A DNA stretch of 64,000 bases. Source: Physcia stellaris (Eukaryota > Ascomycota > Lecanoromycetes > Caliciales > Physciaceae). Positions within the stretch are counted from its first letter, which is position 1; every line of letters starts with the position of its first letter. Positions 57,655 through 64,000 of the stretch are shown here, in pieces. The stretch spans positions 1,240,001 to 1,304,000 of the forward strand of contig JABSSW010000002.1 of NCBI GenBank assembly GCA_018902385.1, read 5' to 3'. The translations under genes were made by a program, and so were the position numbers. The notes beneath the pieces were generated by a model. The model made no database searches. It was not told the DNA's origin and worked only from the letters and a program-made list of their open reading frames with translations.

Positions 57655-58792
57655 CTAACGAGAGTCTTGCTTCTCCTTCTTTCCAAGCTCTTCCTTGGTG
57701 AACATGACCTTGCCTTGCTTTCCCGAATCCACGCTCAATATCTGGCCCGTGATATGTCCGCTCCAGGACTCGCTCGCTAAGAAGACACAACTTTTCGCGA
57801 CCGCAGAAGGCGGGACTGGCCTTCCAAGAGCAGTTCTAGTGCTCATCAGTCAGGTCTTCGTGACTACTACGGCTAACTTACGTAGCTTGGCAGTCCAACC
57901 AGTACTACTCGGGGTTTGCTTCGCACTCGCGACGAAATTGGACGGTGTCGACCGGACCGGGGGCTACAGCGTTGACTCTGTGACGATTTAGCGTGAGAGC
58001 GATCATCTCCACCGCTCCAAGCTATAGAGAGCACACGCGTGAGATGGTTTAAATTATCTGTGCCTTCCAGGATCGGCGAGATACATTGTGTTGTAAGCCG
58101 AAACTTAAGTGGGGCCACCACTCGGGTTGACTCAAGGTCACAATTAACTCTACTTCTGGAATTGAAGAAAGCACAATATATGAAATGTGATTGAGACAAC
58201 TTCAGCGATAAAGAGACATACCTAGCTCCCGGATAAACCCTCGCCGCATCCGCCATAAGGCTCTGCACCATCCCAAACTGCACCGCGCTTTTACTACTAG
58301 CATAATCGGCATTACCCCTCTCCCCAAATGACCCACTCTCGCTCCCCACAATAATCAAGCTTACATTCCTCAGTTCTTCGCCAGCATGCGCCTTAACCCC
58401 CTCAACCACGCCCGCGCAGTAAGAAACGTGCCCTCAGCATTAACTCGAAACGTGCGCCGCCATTATTCCAGCGGCATCTCAGTCAAAGAGTCGTGATGAG
58501 GCAAGACGCTGAGATCCAGCGCTGCCAGCGCGATGCAAACGGTCGGAACGCCGAAAGCAGCGGAGGCCTTTTCGAACGCGTCGGCGAGGGCTTCTTCGGA
58601 ACTGATGTCTGTTTGGAAGATTTGGAGCCTTTCGTGCTCAATTTTGAGTTTTTGAGGGGAGAGGTCGAGGACTGAGACTGAGGCGCTGAGTTGGGGGAAG
58701 GCGCTCACGACGGCGGATCCGATGTAGCCCGCGCCACCGGTAATGAGGACGTGAGTGCCTGTGAAATCGAGGCCTAGGTCTAGAGTCTCCAT
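57655..58792 (-). pseudogene. Broken short-chain dehydrogenase gene
   Basis: The ATG at 58792 starts an SDR with ITGGAGYIGSA (Rossmann motif), FQTDIS, then RVNAEGTFLTARAW. The catalytic YASSK, VNAVAPGPVDT and C-terminal FLASESWSGHITGQILSVDSG follow after two introns (one from a GTATGT donor near 58221, one GTAAGT...CTAG near 57880-57840). A TAA sits where a Gln or similar codon is expected before WRRTFRVN (near 58465). A one-base frame change lies near 58400, and a TAG sits in the third exon before YWLDCQA (near 57905). The parts are colinear with a ~260-300 aa SDR, so this was a normal host gene that decayed recently. Confidence 0.7.
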
Positions 58793-59550
58793 TGTCTATG
58801 GCTGTCTTATGGATTGACGGGACTGACGAATTGCGAAGTAGTCCTGGAGGGCGAGTTCGGGACAAGCAGAGAAGGGAATAATGCAGGATGGGAACAAACA
58901 GGGATATCTAACGCATAATTAGGAGTCAAGAGATCGGGACCGAATTTCTGCTCAACGAATCTCGTGCTATTGTTCTAAGGGGTTGCATCACTATCTGACT
59001 ATCGACTAGTAGGAGGTCAGTGGGTGCAGAGAGTTGGAGCGCCTAATTCCGAGCTCGAAGGTTGCTCACGTAAGCACACTCTGATTGGTAATCTTACGCT
59101 TCGCTTTGGGATATCGAGTCCCTTCCACTTTGAGGGTGTCAGTGCGATATTTTCTTCTGTATCTTTCGTGTCTTCTTTCGCCGCACACGCACATCAATAG
59201 TCGTTAAACTTTCATGTCAACTCCACGCCGGCAGGAAAACCTGTCGCATAGATAGGTGGGCTTGGCCTCCCAGCATAGTGGCAGCTCCATTCGGCACGAT
59301 ATCGGTTCCCCCTGGACTACCTGCCTTTGCCAGGAGACTAGGGCCTATACACGCACTATGTACGTGGTTGTCTTGGTTAGCAAAGAGACGAATGAGGCTT
59401 TAGCTAGCTCGACTCGCGAAAAGGATTGAATTCAACGCTCAATTTACATGGTAATTCATACTGCAATGGTTAAAGACGCATAGCTATGTTCACGCAATCA
59501 GAGACCGTCTATCTCTTATATCTAAATGTCTTTGATCGCCAAGGAAAGCT
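58793..59550. other. Intergenic, no gene seen
   Basis: Promoter side of the broken SDR gene and 3' flank of the next minus-strand gene. No motif recognised. Confidence 0.45.
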
Positions 59551-60453
59551 CTACGTACCATCCATAAGGCTATATGAGGCCTGAACCAGAATTCTGGTCC
59601 CGAGACGTCGCATTTCATTCTTGGGTAGCTTTTGAGACAGATAAGACAAGATCTTTTCAGAAATTTCATTGGACAGCGTCCAGGCATTGCCCCGTTCAGA
59701 GGACCCTTTTTGCGGCACTTCGATATGTTGAGCTATCACATTCTTATCTGCGATGGGTGACGATCTTTGAGCGTGTATTGGGATACACAGTGTCAAACCT
59801 TCCACCGACTTTTGTCATATCAAGCGAACATCGTCTCCAGTGCTCCGCTTTAGCAACGCTGGGTGCAGATGACCGCCCAGCTTGATCCACATTGCGACGC
59901 ACCCAATATAAACAAGCTCAACAGCGAAGAGTGATATTGGATGGGTCGCCATCCAGACAGCATCAAAGAGCTCGGCCAGCATGTCCGCGATCCCTGGCTT
60001 GATAGCCAGCAACCAAATATGGAAGACTATTGTGCCAAATGCGAATGTGAACTTCATCGGCGCGATGGCTGGCTCGACAGCCTTGATGGCGGCGTCACGG
60101 ATCTCGAGAATCGCTTTGCGGAAGAGATTAGCGTGTGCTCGAGATGGGATGAGCATAGCATAAACGTTCAGAACCTGTGGTCTTGGCACTGTTTTGTTTG
60201 AGGATCGCGTTGGGAGAGCGACGGTGTCGATTTGGGCGTTTCGTGTCGTGAGCATTGGACCGTGAAAAGTGGTTGTTGCAATCCCCGACGCGCGATTCTC
60301 CACGGCGATAAGTCGATTCTTTCCTTGAGCATCATGCGAAGTTGACGCACAGCGACCGAATGAGGGTACACTTAGTGTGCACACAAATATGATTAAACAG
60401 CGGAGGCAGCGGGAGCCGCCGTTGTGGTTCCTGGAATCAGTTGAAACAAGCAT
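59551..60453 (-). CDS. Hypothetical membrane protein with signal sequence, one in-frame TGA
   Basis: From a true ATG at 60453 the frame codes 212 residues to a TGA at 59817-59815. It then stays open in the same frame for another 87 codons to 59551. The N-terminus (CLRCLIIFVCTLSVPSFG) looks like a signal peptide or anchor. Two or three hydrophobic spans lie at about residues 135-195 (FTFAFGTIVFHIWLLAI, ISLFAVELVYIGCVAMWI). The post-TGA part (SNEISEKILSYLSQKLPK) is amphipathic and could be the natural C-terminus, the TGA being a CGA-to-TGA change. Either the 212-aa product is real or the gene is newly disrupted. I recognise no family. Confidence 0.4.
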
Positions 60454-61508
60454 TCTACTAAAGACGGTTCTGGGGATTGATCGAATTGAGAGACAAAGAG
60501 AAGCGGAAGCTGGCGCTGCGATGGGATGTTGCCAATTGGTACGGATAATTCTAACGAGCGATTTTCACATCCGATTGCCCACGCGAGAGCGCGAGTCGCG
60601 ACTTAGAGGCCCGCTTCGCCAAGTGGTAAACTACACTTAATGCTAAGTTTGACCATAGATTATAGCATTCAATGGCCACTGACTTGGACCAGATCACCTT
60701 GTAACTAAAGCCGATTCTCGCAGTGTGACCATGACCGGCGAGCAGTCGAGCTTTTGGGCTGTTGTGGTCGTGTGTAGCATGTTGTTCGCATAATTGCCCA
60801 GCGCAGCGGGCTCCATGGGTTGACTTCTGTTGCAAAATGTCGACACAAGGTTCTGACTAATCTCTTTCTGTCCAATCATGTACACGACTCAGAACGGGAG
60901 TTAGCTTTTCGGGCAGTAGGCTAGCTATCTTCAGCTCTAGCTTTTGCAATTGTTGAACTTCAATGTTTTGCAGTCGCTTTTTTCGAGTAACCAGCTGCTT
61001 TAGGACAGTGAAATGAAATCCGCCATGTTCACGATCTTCCAAAATTGCTATTATTTCCTTTCCCGTTGAGCGCTTTCGATTTCATGTTGTGGTGCTGGCG
61101 GAATCCTTTGACCAACATTTGAGCTTCACGTTCCTGACTCCGGCCGTACACTTTTCTTTTCTCTTCTTCCATAAATTGAAAAAATTGTTATTTTTATATT
61201 TCTCACCCTGTTTTAATCGGTTGCTTCAGGTATCATTCGTCCGACGAAGACGAATTGCCTATTGACTTGCTTCTTTCTTATTCAATATTCCATTTATGGT
61301 GTACACTGGCTCAGAAAGGTTTTTCATGGGATCAATCGCTCCAGTTGAGATTCCTCTAACCCTACAACCCTATTGAGTCCTCATCACGACTTCCCTTCTC
61401 CGACTTCTTTTTCCTGCCTGTTTTAAGGTTGGGTTTCTCTCACTGTCTATTCGATCAAAATCTGACTGTTTAAACGTACGATGTCAGCAATGGCACGGTG
61501 TGACGGGT
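60454..61508. other. Intergenic, no gene seen
   Basis: Short frames on the minus strand (60.55-61.04 kb) without domains. A T/C-rich stretch covers 61140-61440. Confidence 0.45.
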
Positions 61509-61814
61509 CTCGCCATAGGATTAAGAAATGGGACACGCTAGTCCCGATCTGGAAGGCAAGCGGCTGCAGGTCAAATATTGAGTGAAGTATGCGTTATATC
61601 TTTTCACTGTACATTTATTGCAACATTTACGTGTTACGGTCGTTGCATAATGCTTATCAATGTTTTTCTCATTTTTCATGGCAATATATTGGTGTTTTCA
61701 GAGTCATTTCAGCTGATATACAAGTCGTACTTCGAGCCAGAGCGGACGCCAAGCAGCACCGCTTGCCTTCCAGATCGGGCTTAGCGCTGTCCCATTTCTT
61801 AATCCTATGGCGAG
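61509..61814. mobile_element. 306-bp TIR element (MITE) with 5-bp target duplication
   Basis: Terminal inverted repeats of about 58 bp start CTCGCCATAGGATTAAGAAA on both strands (61509 inward and 61814 inward) with few mismatches. The bases flanking both ends are CGGGT (61504-61508 and 61815-61819), a candidate 5-bp target-site duplication. The ~190-bp centre has no coding capacity. This is a non-autonomous DNA transposon; the superfamily is not assignable from the TSD alone. Confidence 0.8.
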
Positions 61815-61819
61815 CGGGT

Positions 61820-62235
61820 GTACTGTTCGATCTGCTGCGTTCAATGGTGTACTCTGCGCTAAACAGGTTTATCCGGAGACTCTACGAATACTAGGCGGCT
61901 TCTTCTGCTTGGCCCTTTCTTCAATGAATGCCCTAACCCTACACGCATTGTCTCCAGCTCACGTTTGTCCCGAATCTTTCCATCTTGATCTCTACGCTCT
62001 ATTTGCATTCCGACTTCTAGATACCAAAACGTACGATATCGTGAACCGTGAAGTTTTTTGGCGGCTTTCATGGCTGGCGTGCTTGCGGCTGTCGCAAGTA
62101 GCCCGGAATGGTTTTTCCAGGGATGCTCCCTAGGGCCCTGCTGCCAAGATTACGCGTTTCGTGAAGTTTGCTCGTCAGCCTATTCAGCTTCTACTACACG
62201 TTTCTTCACACTGTAATTCTTCATCTTCTGGCAAC
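61820..62235. other. Flank between MITE and Helitron frame
   Basis: A 109-codon plus frame (61807-62133) overlaps the MITE end and has no recognised domain. This may be the 5' part of the Helitron, whose TC terminus I could not locate. Confidence 0.3.
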
Positions 62236-64000
62236 ATGTCTGTTTCGGAGCATGTTGATACGAGTACGCCTGCAAAGGGTCGCGTTAAGCGCAAGCCTTT
62301 GGGCGATTTGACTGACTCTGCTATTAATATCGCCAATAACGCAGTCAACGTTGATTCGCCATCCACACCCAGGGAAACCAATAGAAAAGCCTATGTCAAG
62401 AAGTCCAAGGCAGGGCAGTTCAAAAAAGGACCAGACAATCCTCGCACCAAAGCAAAGCCAGTCGAGCCATTGTCCGTGGCCAAGAAACCCCTCTGGAAAA
62501 GGCTGCACGACGTCGTCAGGAACAGGTAACGCGTCACGAGCGGCAGGCACAGCGACGAGCCCAGGCCAATGACCCACCACCCACTCCTCTTCCTCCGACT
62601 CCTTCCGGACTGCGTCGCTCTCCTACACCTGCTCCATTGAGCCACCCTGCTCCCACGCCTCCAGCTTCCCCCAATCGCCCTGCCAAGCGTCGCAAACGGA
62701 CAAAAGGGCCACGGTACAGACGTTGCGAGTTGTGTCGTCTCGCTCGAGCTTCGTGCCGATTCTCTGACGGCGAGCCTCTCTGCTGTTATTGCGGCCACGG
62801 CGGCGATGCTGGGTTACAGTGGTGTGTGAAAGGACATCACGAGGTTTCCGTACAGGACATGGTCGGCAAGGCCAGCTGTCCTGCACACGAGCCCCCGAGG
62901 AAGAGTGATATCCGGATAACTGATGAGGATGATGACTTGCCCTGGGAAGTCTTCCAACAGCGTGCCGACAGTAAGATCTTGGAGGAGGCCGCCGTCTCGA
63001 AGGCTGACTGGGATTTGGCCCGTGAGTTCCACGCAAACCTGAAAGGCATCAAGCGTCAAATCTGCGATATCTGCAACGAAGAGCGCTTCATCGCCAGACC
63101 CAAACCCAAGAAGGGGCAGATCCGGTGCGATCGATGTATCAAGGATACCAAAGGAGACAATGTGGGGACGTTTTCTGTACAAAACCTTATGGATCCGGGC
63201 GCTGTACTGCGGTCTTTACCGGAGCTCACGATCGCCGAAGAACTTCTGATTGCTCGGGTCCATGTTTTGATGAGCTACTCGCGCGTCAAGGGTGTGCAGT
63301 ACAAGTATTCCGGCCACATCATCAACTTCATGCAGAACACCCCCAAGGTCGTTTCCAAGCTGCCGTCGTTGCCCCGGGAACTGCAGATCCTGCACTTGAA
63401 ACCTTCTTCTGCCAACCTGAAAAACAGTGCCGTGCAGCGCGAGTACGATCGAAGGTTCAACGTCAGACGTGATCATGTCGAGAAATGGCTTCGATATCTT
63501 ATCGCCAATCATCCGGATTACGCAAACATGACTATTGATGCTGACAGGTTGAGCCAGTTGCCGGAGAATGGTTCCATTTTGGACGATGTCAGGTCGGTGA
63601 CGCTGGAGTCGCTTGAGGAGGAAGCTTCGTCCTCTCAAGATGTTGAACACGGTGCGTTGATCAGCGATCTGTGTGGTGCGTGTACTGACGAGCGTATAGA
63701 GGAAAATCTCGAAGACGAGTTCCCCGATCCGCAGCTCGACGCCGCTCTCATCGAAGAGTCCTGTGTTCCAGATTCGGAAGTCACCGAGACCGAACTTCGA
63801 GCACTACAGGACGCGTTGGGATGCCAGGCGGATAACAAGGAGGAAGGGATGGATTCCAATGCTGCCGCTCCCTTTTCGATGCCTACAATGCGTGGTACTC
63901 CTCTTTCCGAATTCGATCCTTCCTTGCACATCGAGTGCAAGGCCTTTCCTACCCTTTTCCCGCGGGGGTTGGCTGCCTTCACCGAGTCGCGTCAAAGGCG
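62236..64000 (+). mobile_element. Helitron, N-terminal half of the Rep/helicase protein (runs off the window)
   Basis: From about 62500 to the window end one plus-strand frame is open without a stop. It contains a Cys-rich segment (CELCRLARASC, then CCYCG), a second Cys cluster (CDICNEERF, CDRC), then a DUF6570-like block with ELTIAEELLIARVH, YSRVKGVQYKYSGHIINFMQN and LPSLPRELQIL. It ends in an acidic linker and ECKAFPTLFPRG, the typical entry to the Helitron helicase-like (Rep-side) domain. The ATG at 62236 starts a basic, Lys/Pro-rich N-terminal frame that is one base out of register with the long frame. The change falls near 62480-62500, which is either a frameshift or an unrecognised intron. 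The Rep HUH motif and Pif1-type helicase would lie beyond 64000. Confidence 0.75.

Noticed and set aside
1-64000. CRISPR arrays, bacterial operons, riboswitches
   Set aside because: No regularly spaced repeats or bacterial signals; the gene structure is clearly fungal.

Overview
The window looks like the accessory part of a filamentous ascomycete (Pezizomycotina) genome. Genes carry short introns (about 40-80 bp, one of 167 bp) with GT...AG ends and CTAAC-like branch sites. 5S rRNA genes are dispersed, and the gene families (HET, NACHT/ankyrin, DUF6601, PTH11-like 7TM, PDR transporters) are typical of that group. One block of transposon DNA has been stripped of CC/GG by transition mutation. 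I cannot name the species or class.

Layout. 0-9 kb: a partial secreted protein, a tandem tRNA-derived repeat, a small secreted cysteine-rich barrel protein, a secreted protein of unknown family, and the C-terminal relic of an NRPS-like reductase. 9.5-15.3 kb: an F-box protein, a proline-rich protein, and two inverted solo copies of a retroelement terminal repeat. 15.3-33.6 kb: an island of fungal NLR/heterokaryon-incompatibility type genes. It holds a hydrolase-NACHT-ankyrin gene with three in-frame stops, a broken DUF6601 membrane protein gene, a broken STAND-TPR-zinc gene, then a microsatellite, a heavily mutated DIRS-order retroelement and an intact HET gene. 34.2-35.5 kb: a decayed LINE ORF1.

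35.7-49.9 kb is a compact, apparently intact block: P450, 5S rRNA, short-chain dehydrogenase, rhodopsin-like 7TM protein, a 12-exon PDR-type ABC transporter and a second P450. It resembles a small metabolism, detoxification or export cluster without a backbone synthase. 50.8-54.6 kb: a 636-bp fold-back element, an intact seven-exon hydrolase-ankyrin gene, and a second 5S rRNA gene followed by the decayed 5' part of a duplicate of the SDR gene. 54.6-62 kb is gene-poor: a tandem duplication, a broken SDR gene, a membrane protein with one in-frame stop, and a 306-bp TIR element with a 5-bp target duplication. The right edge enters the N-terminal half of a Helitron protein.

The strongest unusual signal is the mutation pattern of the 26.8-31.7 kb element. 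CC and GG are almost absent while CG, CA and TG remain abundant. Comparison with an unmutated repeat copy at 14.86-15.25 kb shows mostly C-to-T before a pyrimidine (and the strand complement). Canonical Neurospora RIP instead acts mainly on CpA.
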